Below are positions 14,177 to 24,979 of a stretch of DNA of 64,000 nt, piece by piece. Each line of letters begins with the position of its first letter. Within the stretch, counting starts at the first letter, position 1. The notes beneath the pieces were generated by a model. It made no database searches, was not told where the DNA came from, and saw only the letters and a program-made list of their open reading frames with translations. A program made the position numbers and the translations under genes. Source of the stretch: Shewanella sp. CG12_big_fil_rev_8_21_14_0_65_47_15 (lineage in GTDB: Bacteria; Pseudomonadota; Gammaproteobacteria; Enterobacterales; Shewanellaceae). Location of the stretch: positions 37,859 to 101,858 of the forward strand of contig NZ_PFGL01000002.1 of NCBI RefSeq assembly GCF_002783505.1. Reading direction: 5' to 3'.

Positions 14177-14647
14177 ATGTGGAAACCTACTCTAGCGAGC
14201 TTTATGTTTATTTGTGCTTTTTTCATTGCACCACTGCATGCGGGTTATGATCGCAACCAAGCCGTGCCCGTGGAGAAAGTGCTCTATGGTGATATCAGTT
14301 CGGTGCGTAATATCACCGAAACCCAGCTCATTGAAGATAGAAACCAAGGTTGGAAAACCTTCGGTGGTGCGTTAGTCGGTGGTGTCATTGGCCATCAATT
14401 TGGTGGTGGCTCGGGCCAAGATGTTGCTACGGTTCTCGGTGCCTTAATTGGCGCTGGTGTGGGAAATCGTTATGGCAGTGGGACGACAACACAATCCTTA
14501 AAGTTAGTAGAATTGTTGATCAATCAAGAAGATGGTACCCAAGTCATGGTGATCCAAGACTATGATGCTGGCATGGTATTTAATGCCGGTGATAGGGTGC
14601 GGGTTGTGTACCTTCAAGGTGGCGTGCGTATTGACTTAGCCATGTAA
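14177..14647 (+). CDS. Glycine-zipper 2TM domain envelope protein
   Basis: Exported protein of 156 residues. A signal peptide occupies about residues 1-22 (FMFICAFFIAPLHA then GYDRN), with no lipobox cysteine, so it is not an obvious lipoprotein. A glycine-zipper segment follows at about 61-97 (GGALVGGVIGHQFGGGSGQD and GALIGAGVGNRYG), the pattern of the rickettsial 17-kDa antigen / SlyB type. The C-terminal third resembles the beta-strand tail of that family. Function is probably envelope maintenance, by inference from the fold only. It precedes the NIF3 gene by 46 bp. Confidence 0.8.
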   Translation: MWKPTLASFMFICAFFIAPLHAGYDRNQAVPVEKVLYGDISSVRNITETQLIEDRNQGWKTFGGALVGGVIGHQFGGGSGQDVATVLGALIGAGVGNRYGSGTTTQSLKLVELLINQEDGTQVMVIQDYDAGMVFNAGDRVRVVYLQGGVRIDLAM

Positions 14648-14693
14648 GCCAGCAAGATGGACTCCTTTACATAAAAAATTAAACGGTGATGGA

Positions 14694-15446
14694 ATGACAC
14701 GGACAGAACTAGCCCAATATTTAGCCGATTTTTTACATGTGTCGGCCTTTAAAGATTACGCACCCAATGGCTTACAGGTAGAAGGCAAGGATGATATCCA
14801 CACGATTGTTACAGGGGTGACGGCTTGCCAAGCTTTAATTGATGAGGCTGTCCGCTTAAACGCCGATGCGATTTTGGTTCACCACGGTTTTTTTTGGAAG
14901 AATGAACCCGAGGTCATCACTGGGATGAAACAGCGTCGTATTAAGGCGTTACTCGCCCACGATATTAGCTTATTTGGTTATCATTTACCCTTAGATGCCC
15001 ACCCCATGCTCGGTAATAACGCAACCTTGGCAAGACAACTGGGGATAGTCGATGCCGAAGCCATCGAAGAGCTGGCTCAGGGCTTGCTGTGGCGTGGCAA
15101 ACTCGATCTTCCTGTCAGTGCCAGCGAATTTGCCAGTACCCTTGAGAAGGCGTTAGGCAGAGCCCCTCTGCATATTGGGGACAGTGTGGCGCAGATCCAA
15201 CATTTAGCTTGGTGCACTGGCGGTGCGCAGGACTATATCGATATGGCGGCAAGCCTGGGTGTCGATGCGTTTATCAGTGGTGAAGTGTCCGAGCGGACCT
15301 TCCACAGTGCGGTAGAGCAGGGCATACATTATTTTGCGGCGGGGCACCATGCGACGGAGCGTTTTGGCATTGAAGCCCTAGGCCGTCATCTCGCCCGTGA
15401 GTTTAACTTAGTGCATCATTTTGTGGATATCACTAACCCGGTCTAA
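14694..15446 (+). CDS. NIF3-like dinuclear metal centre protein (YbgI family)
   Basis: YbgI-type toroidal hexamer with a dinuclear metal site; some members are reported as GTP cyclohydrolase I type 2 (FolE2-like), but the physiological role is uncertain. The protein has 250 residues, close to YbgI (247). Metal-binding histidines are visible in LVHHGFFWK (about 62-70) and near the C-terminus in AAGHHATERFG, with a conserved GEVSERTFH between. GGTGATGGA lies upstream of the ATG. Confidence 0.9.
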   Translation: MTRTELAQYLADFLHVSAFKDYAPNGLQVEGKDDIHTIVTGVTACQALIDEAVRLNADAILVHHGFFWKNEPEVITGMKQRRIKALLAHDISLFGYHLPLDAHPMLGNNATLARQLGIVDAEAIEELAQGLLWRGKLDLPVSASEFASTLEKALGRAPLHIGDSVAQIQHLAWCTGGAQDYIDMAASLGVDAFISGEVSERTFHSAVEQGIHYFAAGHHATERFGIEALGRHLAREFNLVHHFVDITNPV

Positions 15447-15514
15447 CTCACTTAAAACCTGTTCCCCTGGGGATCTCAACAATTGATCCTAATAATGCTG
15501 CAGATTAGCTGCAA

Positions 15515-16471
15515 CTAGATCAGCCCCAAAGTGGACAGTATAAAAATACCTAAGGTGCAAGTGAACAGTGAGCAGACTGTGGTGAGGGCGATAATATTGG
15601 CCGCGAGAGTTGCATTACCCCCCATGGCGCGCGCCATCACATAGCTTGCGGCCGCGGTGGGCGCTGAACTCATTAAAAATACCAATGCTAATTCCATTCC
15701 TCGATAACCTAGTAGCAAGGCACCTCCGGTGATAAACAGCGGGGCAAAGATCAGTTTTAAGGCGGTCGAGAACCAAGTTGAATACTTTTCATGTTTGAGT
15801 GAACCAATATCGAGCGAGCCGCCAGTGCAGAGTAACGCAAGTGGCAGGGTCATATTGGCAAAGTACTGGCCAGCGTCGAGCACCATTTTCGGCACGGGGA
15901 TCGCGAGCAGATAACATAGCATGCCAAGGATAATGGCAATGATCAGCGGGTTTTTAGTGATGGTCTTAATGATCACCGCAAACGCGCGGCGGCTGGATCC
16001 CTCGTCCCGTGGGCTTAAGCAAATCACGGCTTGAATATTATAGAGTAGCGTCATCGACGCCACGTAGACTGCGGCCAAGGCAACGCCCGATTCGCCATAG
16101 GCATTAGACACATAGGCTAAGCCGATAATGGCGGTATTAGCCCTAAATCCCCCCTGAATGATCACGCCTTGATCTTTTTGCTCGGGGAACAATCGTTTCG
16201 TCGCGAAGGTGGAGAGGATAAAAAACAGCAGATTGGCCAGTAAACCATAGCCTATTAAGGGGGCGCTGGCGGTAAGATCGTGATTTGAGCTGATGATGCT
16301 GAGAAACAACAGCGCGGGCAAGGTGACATTAAAAACCAGCTTAGAGGCAACATCAATAAAGTGCTCATCAATCACTTGGGTGCGTTTAAGCATGACGCCT
16401 AAGGCTAACATCAAACAGATAGGACCGGTTATCGAGGCAGAAAACAACAACTGCTCAATGATATTTCCCAT
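15515..16471 (-). CDS. AEC family transporter (auxin efflux carrier type permease)
   Basis: Inner-membrane permease of 318 residues with about ten hydrophobic helices arranged as two halves. The family usually exports organic anions such as malate, malonate or amino-acid derivatives; the substrate cannot be read here. GIIQGGFRANTAIIGLAYV in the middle and SSAPTAAASYVMA near the C-terminus are characteristic broken-helix motifs. GGGGAGAAG precedes the ATG. It is transcribed alone, downstream of the metG terminator. Confidence 0.88.
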   Translation of the reverse strand: MGNIIEQLLFSASITGPICLMLALGVMLKRTQVIDEHFIDVASKLVFNVTLPALLFLSIISSNHDLTASAPLIGYGLLANLLFFILSTFATKRLFPEQKDQGVIIQGGFRANTAIIGLAYVSNAYGESGVALAAVYVASMTLLYNIQAVICLSPRDEGSSRRAFAVIIKTITKNPLIIAIILGMLCYLLAIPVPKMVLDAGQYFANMTLPLALLCTGGSLDIGSLKHEKYSTWFSTALKLIFAPLFITGGALLLGYRGMELALVFLMSSAPTAAASYVMARAMGGNATLAANIIALTTVCSLFTCTLGIFILSTLGLI

Positions 16472-16530
16472 AACTTCTCCCCAATGGATGCACTTTAAAG
16501 CGTGCCAGTTTTAGACTTTGCACCATAAAT

Positions 16531-16552
16531 TAAGGCCGCATTGAATGCGGCC
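16531..16552 (-). terminator. Terminator of metG
   Basis: GGCCGCATT pairs with AATGCGGCC. On the minus strand the stem is followed by TTAATTTAT, 38 bp after the metG stop. The T-tract is imperfect. Confidence 0.65.
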
Positions 16553-16589
16553 CTAATGACTTGTCGAACAGAGTCCAACGGATTGCAGA

Positions 16590-18620
16590 TTACTTCACCC
16601 GCATACCAGGCTGTGCGCCTTCATGGGGTTCTAGAATCCACAAATCGCTACCACCAGGGCCAGCTGCCAGTACCATGCCCTCTGACATGCCAAAACGCAT
16701 CTTACGCGGTGCAAGGTTGGCAACCATCACGGTCAGCTTACCTTCGAGATCCTCAGGCGAGTAGGCCGATTTAATGCCTGCAAATACCTGACGGGTTTCG
16801 CCGCCGATATCCAATTGCAGTTTTAACAGTTTGTCGGCTTCGGCCACATGTTCGGCTTTGACGATACGCGCGATACGCAGGTCGATTTTAGCGAAATCGT
16901 CATAACTGATGGTGTCGCTAATTGGATCGGTCGCTAATGGGCCTTTTGCTGATTCTGGCTCGGCCGTGGCCTGCAGATTCTCCTTAGAGTCGGCCACCAT
17001 AGCGTTGACTTTATCCAGCTCAACACGTTGCATCATGGCTTTAAATGGCGCAATTTCGTGTCCCGCCATATCTTGGCCTAAGGCATCCCAAGTTAACGTC
17101 TGTTGGAAGAAGGTTTCAACGTCCTGTGCCAAACGTGGCAGCACGGGTTTTAAGTAAGTCACCAGAATGCGGAACAGGTTCAGAGCATTCGAGCACACTT
17201 GGTGGGCCGCTTCCTGTTGATCGTCGTGTTTCACCATTTGCCAAGGCGCAGCATCGGCCACAAAACCGTTGGCAATATCCGCCAGCGCCATGATTTCACG
17301 CATCGCTTTACCGTATTCGCGGGTTTCATAAAACTCGGCGATTTGCTCTTGCTTGGCTAAAAACGCCTCGGTCAGCGTGGTATCGGCAATTTTCGCGAGC
17401 TTGCCATCGAAACGTTTAGTGATAAAGCCTGCGGTGCGCGAGGCTAAGTTCACTAGCTTACCGACTAAGTCCGAGTTTACGCGCTGGGCGAAATCTTCCA
17501 GATTTAAATCTAAATCGTCGATACGGCTGCTGAGTTTGGCGGCGTAGTAGTAACGTAAATATTCAGGATCTAAATGATCTAAATAGGTGCGTGCCTTGAT
17601 AAAGGTGCCCTTAGATTTCGACATCTTAGCGCCATTGACCGTTACATAACCGTGGGCATAGACACTGTTTGGTTGGCGATAACCTGAGCCGTGCAGCATG
17701 GCAGGCCAGAACAGGCTGTGGAAGTAGACTATGTCTTTACCGATAAAGTGGTAAACCTCGGCGGTAGAATCCTTGGCCCAAAATTCATCGAAGCTTAGCT
17801 CGGGGCGTTTGTCACACAGGTTTTTGAACGAACCCATATAACCGATAGGCGCATCTAGCCACACGTAGAAATACTTGCCCGGTGCATCGGGGATTTCGAA
17901 ACCAAAGTAAGGTGCATCACGGGTGATGTCCCATTGCTGCAGACCTTGTTCGAACCATTCGTCGAGTTTGTTGGCCATTTCGACTTGCAGGGCGCCCGAG
18001 CGCGTCCACTCTTTTAGCATGCCTTCGAAGGCTGGCAGGTCGAAGAAGAAGTGCTCAGTGTCTTTCATCACTGGCGTAGCGCCAGATACTGCTGATTTTG
18101 GGTTAATCAGTTCGGTTGGGCTGTAAGTTGCACCGCAGGCATCGCAGTTATCGCCGTATTGATCGGGCGATTTACACTTAGGGCAAGTGCCTTTAACGAA
18201 GCGGTCTGGCAGGAACATCGATTTTTCAGGGTCAAAAAGCTGAGAAATGCTCTTGCTCTTGATATAGCCGTTAGCACGCAGTTTTAAGTAAATATCACTC
18301 GCCAGCACGCGGTTTTCATCACTGTGGGTGCTGTGATAGTTATCGAAGGCAATATTAAAGTCGGCGAAATCCTGCTGATGCTCTTTGTTCACTTGAGCGA
18401 TCATCTCTTCAGGCGCTATGCCTAATTGCTGCGCCTTGAGCATGATCGGCGTACCGTGGGCGTCATCGGCACAAATATAGTGGCACTCATGTCCACGCAG
18501 CTTTTGATAACGCGACCAGATATCCGTCTGTATGTATTCCAGCATGTGACCTAAATGGATCGGTCCGTTCGCGTAGGGAAGTGCGCTGGTCACGAGAATT
18601 TTACGTTGTGAAGTTGCCAT
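16590..18620 (-). CDS. metG: Methionyl-tRNA synthetase
   Basis: Class I synthetase of 676 residues, equal to E. coli MetG within one residue. Catalytic HIGH variant HLGH occurs in [11 protein letters not shown] near residue 22. The zinc knuckle CPKCKS..CDAC is at about 146-162, and KMSKS is in [11 protein letters not shown] near 334. The C-terminal OB-fold tRNA-binding and dimerisation domain starts near 575 ([15 protein letters not shown]). It is divergent from mrp, an arrangement common in gammaproteobacteria. Confidence 0.98.
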   Translation of the reverse strand: MATSQRKILVTSALPYANGPIHLGHMLEYIQTDIWSRYQKLRGHECHYICADDAHGTPIMLKAQQLGIAPEEMIAQVNKEHQQDFADFNIAFDNYHSTHSDENRVLASDIYLKLRANGYIKSKSISQLFDPEKSMFLPDRFVKGTCPKCKSPDQYGDNCDACGATYSPTELINPKSAVSGATPVMKDTEHFFFDLPAFEGMLKEWTRSGALQVEMANKLDEWFEQGLQQWDITRDAPYFGFEIPDAPGKYFYVWLDAPIGYMGSFKNLCDKRPELSFDEFWAKDSTAEVYHFIGKDIVYFHSLFWPAMLHGSGYRQPNSVYAHGYVTVNGAKMSKSKGTFIKARTYLDHLDPEYLRYYYAAKLSSRIDDLDLNLEDFAQRVNSDLVGKLVNLASRTAGFITKRFDGKLAKIADTTLTEAFLAKQEQIAEFYETREYGKAMREIMALADIANGFVADAAPWQMVKHDDQQEAAHQVCSNALNLFRILVTYLKPVLPRLAQDVETFFQQTLTWDALGQDMAGHEIAPFKAMMQRVELDKVNAMVADSKENLQATAEPESAKGPLATDPISDTISYDDFAKIDLRIARIVKAEHVAEADKLLKLQLDIGGETRQVFAGIKSAYSPEDLEGKLTVMVANLAPRKMRFGMSEGMVLAAGPGGSDLWILEPHEGAQPGMRVK

Positions 18621-18774
18621 CTTGTCTCAAATATCGTGGTGGGCCAAAAATATTGGTAGAGATACTAACCGATTACAGGATGATTTTCATCAAAACCTGA
18701 GTCAATTGAGCTAAATCTGCGCTAATGTTTTTGTCATTATCTGGTACACTTGGGCAAATTTATTGGTGGGGGTA

Positions 18775-19896
18775 ATGCTTTTGTCTTCAACTCAAACTGA
18801 TTATCGTTTAAATGACGATCTTCTCGGGCCTGTTCTGGCTATTCTCGATGCATATATCGACCCGTATTTAGGTAACGGGTTAGTGAGCGCAGGATGCGTG
18901 AATAAATTGGCAATAGAAGGTAAGCGTTTGCAGCTTGGTTTAGTCTATCCATACCCTTGTATGACCCAATATCGTGATACTGTGATGGCGCTGACCAACA
19001 AGTTAGCGGTACTCGATGCTATCGATGAAGTCGAATGTGAAATCGATTTTCAGCCTAAAGTGTACTCAGCGTTATCTTCTATCGCACCGATTGCCAATGT
19101 GAAGCAAGTGATAGCCGTGGCGTCCGGTAAGGGCGGCGTGGGTAAATCGACCACGGCGGTTAACCTTGCCTTAGCACTCGCCGCAGAAGGCGCGCAGGTT
19201 GGGATCTTAGATGCCGATATTTATGGCCCGTCCGTTCCCTTAATGCTGGGCATCCCCAACTTCAGACCCGTTTCCCCCGATGGTAAGCATATGACCGCCG
19301 CCAGTGCCCATGGTATTGCCGCCCAGTCGATAGGCTTTATGTTAAGTGGTGATGAAGCGGCGGTGTGGCGCGGACCAATGGCCGCGGGCGCGTTAGCGCA
19401 GCTGCTCAATGAAACCCAATGGCCAGAGCTGGATTATTTAGTGGTCGATATGCCACCGGGCACTGGGGATATTCAATTAACCCTGTCACAAAAAGTGCCG
19501 GTGAGCGGCGCGGTCATTGTCACGACACCACAGGATATCGCCCTAGCCGATGCTAAAAAAGGCATCACTATGTTCCAGAAAGTGAACATTCCTGTGCTGG
19601 GTATCGTCGAGAATATGAGTTTCCATTTATGCCCAGAGTGTGGCCATAAAGAACACCCCTTTGGTACGCACGGTGGCAGTAAAATCGCCGAGCGTTATCA
19701 AGTTCCACTGTTAGGCGCCTTGCCGCTGCACATCAATATCCGTGAAGCCATGGATGTCGGTGCACCGACAGTGGTAGCCGACCCCGACAGTGAAGTCGCG
19801 GCGCTTTACCGGGAAATAGCCCGTAAAGTGGGCGCCGAATTGGCACTTAAACAGAGCCAAAAAACAGTTTCTATTAGCGTATCAGATGACGAGTAA
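18775..19896 (+). CDS. mrp: Iron-sulfur cluster carrier protein Mrp/ApbC
   Basis: P-loop ATPase that carries and delivers Fe-S clusters. Deviant Walker [10 protein letters not shown] is near residue 123 and the cluster-binding CxxC (CPECGH) is near 285. An N-terminal MIP18-like domain covers about residues 15-95. The ATG at 18775 is chosen because GGTGG lies 5 nt upstream; TTG 18763 would add four residues. It is divergent from metG and 11 bp before udk. Confidence 0.95.
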   Translation: MLLSSTQTDYRLNDDLLGPVLAILDAYIDPYLGNGLVSAGCVNKLAIEGKRLQLGLVYPYPCMTQYRDTVMALTNKLAVLDAIDEVECEIDFQPKVYSALSSIAPIANVKQVIAVASGKGGVGKSTTAVNLALALAAEGAQVGILDADIYGPSVPLMLGIPNFRPVSPDGKHMTAASAHGIAAQSIGFMLSGDEAAVWRGPMAAGALAQLLNETQWPELDYLVVDMPPGTGDIQLTLSQKVPVSGAVIVTTPQDIALADAKKGITMFQKVNIPVLGIVENMSFHLCPECGHKEHPFGTHGGSKIAERYQVPLLGALPLHINIREAMDVGAPTVVADPDSEVAALYREIARKVGAELALKQSQKTVSISVSDDE

Positions 19897-19907
19897 GGTT
19901 TAAGGGT

Positions 19908-20546
19908 ATGAATTCTCAGCAGTGTGTCATTATTGCAATTGCTGGCGCGTCAGCATCGGGCAAAAGTTTAATTGCCAAAACGATTTTTGACGAATTACGC
20001 CGCGATTTAGGCACAGATCAAATAGGGGTAATTAATGAAGATGCGTACTACCGCGATCAGAGTCATTTATCCATGGATGAACGGGTATTAACCAATTACG
20101 ATCATCCAAAAGCGTTGGACCACCAACTGCTATGTACCCATTTACAGTTGCTTAAGTCTGGCGAAGCTGTTGATATCCCTTGTTATAGCTATACCGAACA
20201 TACTCGTACGGCTGAAACCGTGACAATGACACCTAAAAAAGTGATCATTTTAGAGGGCATTCTGCTGCTGACCGATCCTAAATTGCGTGCATTGATGGAT
20301 GCCAGCGTGTTTATGGATACGCCGCTGGACATTTGTTTCCTACGCCGTTTAACCCGTGATGTGGCCGAACGTGGCCGCACTATGGACTCAGTGATTTCAC
20401 AGTACAAGAAAACCGTACGTCCTATGTTCCTGCAATTTATTGAACCGTCAAAACAATACGCTGATATTATCGTGCCGCGCGGTGGTAAAAACCGTATCGC
20501 GACCGATATTTTAAAGACTCGTATTCAACATCTACTGGCAAAATAA
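19908..20546 (+). CDS. udk: Uridine kinase
   Basis: Phosphorylates uridine and cytidine with GTP or ATP in pyrimidine salvage. The 212 residues match the family length. Walker A is GASASGKS (about 13-20); [19 protein letters not shown] and the [10 protein letters not shown] substrate segment follow. It lies between mrp and dcd on the same strand, with 11-bp and 31-bp gaps, so a common transcript is likely. Confidence 0.97.
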   Translation: MNSQQCVIIAIAGASASGKSLIAKTIFDELRRDLGTDQIGVINEDAYYRDQSHLSMDERVLTNYDHPKALDHQLLCTHLQLLKSGEAVDIPCYSYTEHTRTAETVTMTPKKVIILEGILLLTDPKLRALMDASVFMDTPLDICFLRRLTRDVAERGRTMDSVISQYKKTVRPMFLQFIEPSKQYADIIVPRGGKNRIATDILKTRIQHLLAK

Positions 20547-20577
20547 CGACATAAAAACTCAGGGAGTAAAAGGCAAG

Positions 20578-21159
20578 ATGCGCTTAACCGATATCGAAAT
20601 TGAACAGGCCCTTGATAACGGCACTATCGTTATAGAACCTCGCCCAAGCACAGATGCGATTTCTGGCGTCAGTGTGGATGTGCGCTTAGGTGGGCAATTT
20701 CGCGTCTTTAAGGATCATACCGCGCCTTTTATTGACTTGAGTGGTCCGAGTGTTGAAGTGCAGGCGGCGCTCGATCGAGTGATGAGTGAAATTATCGAAA
20801 TCCCCGATGGCGAAGCCTTCTTCCTACATCCCGGTGAACTGGCGTTAGCCGTGACCTATGAGAGCGTAACGCTGCCCGCCGATATCGTCGGCTGGCTCGA
20901 TGGCCGCTCATCACTGGCCCGTTTAGGTTTAATGGTGCACGTGACGGCGCACCGTATCGACCCGGGTTGGCAGGGTAAAATCGTGCTCGAATTTTACAAC
21001 AGCGGCAAGTTACCTTTGGCACTGCGTCCACGTATGACCATAGGCGCGCTTAATTTTGAACGCTTAAATCATGCAGTTGCACGCCCCTATAACACTCGCA
21101 AGAGTGCCAAATACAAAGATCAGCAAGAAGCGGTGGCTAGCCGTATCAGTCAGGACTAA
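20578..21159 (+). CDS. dcd: dCTP deaminase
   Basis: Deaminates dCTP to dUTP, the main source of dUMP for thymidylate in enteric-type bacteria. The 193 residues are the standard length. [20 protein letters not shown] carries the conserved Ser/Arg residues and LEFYNSG holds the catalytic glutamate. It is preceded by AGGGAG. It stands with udk and, a little downstream, tmk, so pyrimidine nucleotide enzymes are grouped here. Confidence 0.97.
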   Translation: MRLTDIEIEQALDNGTIVIEPRPSTDAISGVSVDVRLGGQFRVFKDHTAPFIDLSGPSVEVQAALDRVMSEIIEIPDGEAFFLHPGELALAVTYESVTLPADIVGWLDGRSSLARLGLMVHVTAHRIDPGWQGKIVLEFYNSGKLPLALRPRMTIGALNFERLNHAVARPYNTRKSAKYKDQQEAVASRISQD

Positions 21160-21162
21160 CCC

Positions 21163-21972
21163 TTGATTTGGGTTAATGGGGTATCACAGGCAAGCATTGC
21201 ACCTATGGACAGGGGACTTGCCTACGGTGATGGCCTATTTGCAACCATGCGAACGGGTGTTGAGGGGATTCTGTTTTTCGAGGCCCACCAAGCGAGATTA
21301 ACCGCAGGTGCCGCTAGACTAGGGTTTGACTGGCAGATGAGTCCAGCCCTTGCCGAGCAGCTCGTTACTTTAGCCTTGCAGTATCCACACCACTGCATCA
21401 AACTCCTCATCACTCGAGGCGTGGGTGGCAGAGGTTATGCGCCACCTGATCAGGTTCAGGCGACCGAAGTCGTTTCAGTTCATCCTATCCCGGCCCATTA
21501 TGCCGCTTGGCAAGCGCAGGGCATTCGCCTTAAAACCTCCCCAGTGCGTTTAGGTCACCAGCCTTTACTGGCGGGGATAAAACACCTTAATCGCCTCGAG
21601 CAAGTGTTGATCCGATCCCAGCTATTGCCTGATGGATATGAGGATTGGTTGGTGCTGGATTGTATGGGTAGGGTGATTGAGTCTTCAATGGCTAATATCT
21701 TCTTTATTAAGGGCAACCAAGTGGTCACACCGCCACTTGATCTCTGCGGTGTCGCGGGTGTGATGCGTGAGCAAGTTATGTTAGCCTTACTTACACAGCA
21801 GATGAATATCGATTGTTTGCCCTTTGGCGCCGAGCGTTTAGTGGAGTTTGACTCGGCATTTATCACTAACAGTGTCTTAGGCGTCGTGGATGTGTTGGCG
21901 ATTGATTCGCACAACTTCAGCCGTTCTCCTTTGACTGCAGATCTTAGACGAACACTTTCACTCTCACTATGA
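21163..21972 (+). CDS. pabC: Aminodeoxychorismate lyase
   Basis: PLP enzyme of fold type IV that converts 4-amino-4-deoxychorismate to p-aminobenzoate plus pyruvate for folate. It has 269 residues. The N-terminal WVNG and RGLAYGDGLFATMR are typical, and the PLP lysine lies in GIKHLNRLEQ near residue 140. The start is TTG 21163, only 3 bp after the dcd stop, with AGGA upstream. The stop overlaps the mltG start by 4 bp (ATGA). Confidence 0.94.
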   Translation: MIWVNGVSQASIAPMDRGLAYGDGLFATMRTGVEGILFFEAHQARLTAGAARLGFDWQMSPALAEQLVTLALQYPHHCIKLLITRGVGGRGYAPPDQVQATEVVSVHPIPAHYAAWQAQGIRLKTSPVRLGHQPLLAGIKHLNRLEQVLIRSQLLPDGYEDWLVLDCMGRVIESSMANIFFIKGNQVVTPPLDLCGVAGVMREQVMLALLTQQMNIDCLPFGAERLVEFDSAFITNSVLGVVDVLAIDSHNFSRSPLTADLRRTLSLSL

Positions 21973-22979
21973 AAAAACTCATTATCATCGCCAGTTCAAC
22001 CCTGTTGACCTTGCTCACCTTAGCTTGCTTGGCTGGCTATTGGGGCTACCAGACTATTATCGATTACAGCCAAACCCCACTGGGCTTAACTGAACCCAAA
22101 GAACTCACCATCGCCCGTGGCACTAGCGTAAATCAGTTAGCTTCACAGTTGGAGGCTGACGGGGTGATCAAGACAACGTGGAAACTTAAGTGGTTACTCA
22201 AGTTTCGCCCTGAGCTGGCAAAAATCCGCACCGGCCTGTATGAGATGGCACCATCACAGACCATTGTCGATTTACTCAATGATTTAGTGGCGGGTAAGGT
22301 TAAAACCTTTAGTCTGACTCTGGTCGAAGGAAAAACCATTGCCGAGTGGGAGCAACAACTCGCCAGCGCGCCCCATTTACAATTGACCCCTGAAGTATTT
22401 AGCGCCGTATTGATGGAGCAGGGGGATGACTCAGCACTGCCCGAGGGCAAGTTTTTCCCCGATACTTACCATTACACCGCTGACAGTGATGCCAAGGTGC
22501 TGCTAACCCAAAGTTATCAAATGATGGCGCAGGAACTCGCCAAAGCCTGGGCGGAGCGTGTGCCTGGTTTACCGCTAAAGTCGCCTTACCAAATGCTGAT
22601 CTTGGCTTCGATTGTTGAAAAGGAAACCGGTCAAGCCTTCGAGCGCGAACAAATAGCGGGTGTCTTTATCAATCGACTGAATCTTGGCATGAAATTACAG
22701 ACGGATCCGACAGTCATTTACGGCATGGGAGACAGATTTAAAGGCAATATCACCCGTAAGGATTTAGTCGAAGATACGCCGTTTAACACCTATCGTATTT
22801 TCGGTTTGCCGCCAACACCGATTGCTGCGCCCAGCAAAGCTTCCTTACTTGCTGTGTCTAAACCCGCTAAGGTGAGTTACTTATATTTCGTGTCGCGCAA
22901 CGATGGCACTCATGTGTTTTCGAGTACCTTAGAAGAGCATAACCGCGCCGTCGATATTTATCAGAGAAAGAAAAAATGA
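21969..22979 (+). CDS. mltG: Endolytic murein transglycosylase MltG
   Basis: Inner-membrane lytic transglycosylase that cuts nascent peptidoglycan and sets glycan strand length. The 336 residues comprise an N-terminal anchor (about 4-27), a LysM-like domain (about 45-100) and the YceG catalytic domain. The catalytic glutamate is in SIVEKETGQ near residue 218, followed by [10 protein letters not shown]. It overlaps pabC and tmk by ATGA junctions, indicating translational coupling. Confidence 0.96.
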   Translation: MKKLIIIASSTLLTLLTLACLAGYWGYQTIIDYSQTPLGLTEPKELTIARGTSVNQLASQLEADGVIKTTWKLKWLLKFRPELAKIRTGLYEMAPSQTIVDLLNDLVAGKVKTFSLTLVEGKTIAEWEQQLASAPHLQLTPEVFSAVLMEQGDDSALPEGKFFPDTYHYTADSDAKVLLTQSYQMMAQELAKAWAERVPGLPLKSPYQMLILASIVEKETGQAFEREQIAGVFINRLNLGMKLQTDPTVIYGMGDRFKGNITRKDLVEDTPFNTYRIFGLPPTPIAAPSKASLLAVSKPAKVSYLYFVSRNDGTHVFSSTLEEHNRAVDIYQRKKK

Positions 22980-23605
22980 CCCAAGCATCCGCCAAATTCA
23001 TCGTTGTTGAAGGACTTGAAGGCGCTGGTAAATCGAGTGCAATCGCCCTTATTCGCGATTTTATCGAGAAGCACACTGGTCTTGCCCCTGTTTGTACCCG
23101 TGAGCCGGGGGGCACGCCACTGGCCGAACGTATCCGCGACTTAGTGAAAATTGCCGATCCAAGCGATCCCCTGTGTGATGAGTCCGAATGCCTACTTATT
23201 TATGCCGCCAGAGCCCAGTTGATCGCCAATGTGATCAAACCAGCCCTTGCGCAAGGAAAGTGGGTGCTTGGGGATAGGCACAATTTGTCCTCCTTAGCCT
23301 ACCAAGGTGGAGGGCGCGGCTTGATGCCCTTAGTCGAAGCCGTCAGTCACGCGACCCTAAAAGGCTTTAAGCCCGATCTGACGCTTTATCTCGATCTCGA
23401 TCCTAAGCTTGGACTTCAACGCGCCGCGAAGCGGGGCGAACTCGATAGAATCGAGCAGCAAGCGATTGATTTTTTTGAGAGGGCTCGGGCAACTTACCTT
23501 AGACTTGCCAGTGAAGATGACAGCATCATCGTTATCGATGCGAGTCAAACCATGGCCGAGGTTCATAAGGATATCTTGGCCGTGTTACAGGCAATGGCAT
23601 GGTAG
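22976..23605 (+). CDS. tmk: Thymidylate kinase
   Basis: Phosphorylates dTMP to dTDP. The 209 residues contain P-loop EGLEGAGKS (about 13-21), [11 protein letters not shown], the [14 protein letters not shown] segment with the DR motif, and a lid rich in arginine. It starts in an ATGA overlap with mltG and its end overlaps holB by 7 bp, so it sits centrally in a tightly packed operon. Confidence 0.97.
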   Translation: MTQASAKFIVVEGLEGAGKSSAIALIRDFIEKHTGLAPVCTREPGGTPLAERIRDLVKIADPSDPLCDESECLLIYAARAQLIANVIKPALAQGKWVLGDRHNLSSLAYQGGGRGLMPLVEAVSHATLKGFKPDLTLYLDLDPKLGLQRAAKRGELDRIEQQAIDFFERARATYLRLASEDDSIIVIDASQTMAEVHKDILAVLQAMAW

Positions 23606-24555
23606 CCAATAACGGCTTTGATGTGTTAACCCTACCTTGGCTTGATGTGCCAAGGCAGGCATTTTTAACACAGTTACGATCTCACCAAATACCGCATGCT
23701 CAGTTAGTAGGGATAGATTCTGCCTATGGTGGGGAATTGCTGAGTGTGTTTATGGCCCGCGCCGCCATGTGCCTGCAACCTAAGGCGGTGGGAGCCTGTG
23801 GTCTATGCAAGTCGTGTCAATTATTCGATGCGGGGAATCATCCCGATTTCTATCAAATTGAAGCCGATGGCAACCAAATCAAAGTCGATCAAATTCGTGA
23901 GCTTTGTATGCGACTCACTGCGACGGCGCAGCAAAGTGGTCGACGTGTGGCGATTATTCACCATAGTGAGCGGCTTAACTCTGCTGCCGCGAATGCGCTA
24001 CTTAAAACCCTCGAAGAGCCGGGTAAAGACACCTTACTGCTGTTACATTCAGATACGCCCGCACGTTTAATGGCGACGATCAGTAGTCGTTGCCAACGAC
24101 TTTCCTTTGTGGCGCCGTCTAACGCTTTGATCAAAAACTGGTTAATTCAACAATGCCAGATCCAGGAGGACGTGACTTGGTGTTTGAGTGTGGTGGGTGG
24201 CCCATTAAAGCTGGCCGAAAGTTTGTCTACTGAGGGTGCTCAACCGAGCCGTTATCAGGTTTTGCTGCAATTTCGCAAAGATTGGGCGCAAAGTTTGTCG
24301 TCCGGTCATCTGTGTGCTAGTTTGTTAACAATTAGTGAACAACAAATAATTGATGCACTTAAGGTTTTATACCTGCTTTTACGACAAATTTTATTGAAGA
24401 ACAGCCACCAAGATGCGTTTATCCAGGCGCAAATAGGGAGTTTGGCGGCAAAGATCATGGGAATGTGTCATAGCTTAAGTACAATGCCGACCGTCAATTA
24501 TTTGGGCTTGTGTCAAAGTTATGTCTTAGAATATAAAGAAATAACAAATAAGTAG
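23599..24555 (+). CDS. holB: DNA polymerase III delta-prime subunit
   Basis: Clamp-loader subunit of 318 residues. The zinc-module cysteines appear as C..CGLCKSC between about residues 52 and 74, and the SRC motif as [10 protein letters not shown] near 160. As in delta-prime proteins there is no functional Walker A. Translation begins inside the tmk coding region. The context tmk-holB-pilZ-tatD is conserved in gammaproteobacteria. Confidence 0.94.
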   Translation: MVANNGFDVLTLPWLDVPRQAFLTQLRSHQIPHAQLVGIDSAYGGELLSVFMARAAMCLQPKAVGACGLCKSCQLFDAGNHPDFYQIEADGNQIKVDQIRELCMRLTATAQQSGRRVAIIHHSERLNSAAANALLKTLEEPGKDTLLLLHSDTPARLMATISSRCQRLSFVAPSNALIKNWLIQQCQIQEDVTWCLSVVGGPLKLAESLSTEGAQPSRYQVLLQFRKDWAQSLSSGHLCASLLTISEQQIIDALKVLYLLLRQILLKNSHQDAFIQAQIGSLAAKIMGMCHSLSTMPTVNYLGLCQSYVLEYKEITNK

Positions 24556-24561
24556 CATGCC

Positions 24562-24888
24562 ATGGTAGATCTCGTCGTTAATTTTGATACGTTACATCAG
24601 CTGTACCGCGCCTATATGCCTTTTATTAAGCCCGCGGGCTTGTTTGTCACAACCAGTGAGAGCCACTATCTAGGTCAGCCACTGACCATTGCCTATCGTT
24701 TGCCTGGGGCGACTACCACCAATGAATTTCGTGGTGTAGTAGTATGGATCAATCCCTTAGGTGCTTCGGGTGGCCGTCCTGTGGGTATTGGCATTAAAAT
24801 TGTTTCTGAACCCGACAGTCATAAACACCATATCGAAAAGCTGCTTTCCCGTGAGCTTGCTTCTGGTGATTTAACCTGCACTATGTAG
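24562..24888 (+). CDS. pilZ: PilZ domain protein (type IV pilus PilZ type)
   Basis: Small PilZ-domain protein of 108 residues located between holB and tatD, the place where the type IV pilus assembly protein PilZ is found in pseudomonads. AYMPFIKPAGLFV and VVVWINPLGASGGRPVGIGIKI match that group. The N-terminal RxxxR motif used to bind cyclic di-GMP is not visible, consistent with the founding PilZ, which does not bind it. It begins 6 bp after the holB stop. Confidence 0.9.
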   Translation: MVDLVVNFDTLHQLYRAYMPFIKPAGLFVTTSESHYLGQPLTIAYRLPGATTTNEFRGVVVWINPLGASGGRPVGIGIKIVSEPDSHKHHIEKLLSRELASGDLTCTM

Positions 24889-24979
24889 CTTTTGGGAGCG
24901 TTAGGGCGCTAGGCATTTGACCTCGATCCCTTGGCTGGGTATCCTTGTCGTCCTTTTGTTATTCAGCTTGGAAATCCCT

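Noticed and set aside
24917..24979. TTG start giving TatD a 21-residue hydrophobic N-terminus
   Set aside because: TatD enzymes are cytosolic and begin just before the DSHCHLD motif; the GTG at 24980 has a better ribosome-binding site.
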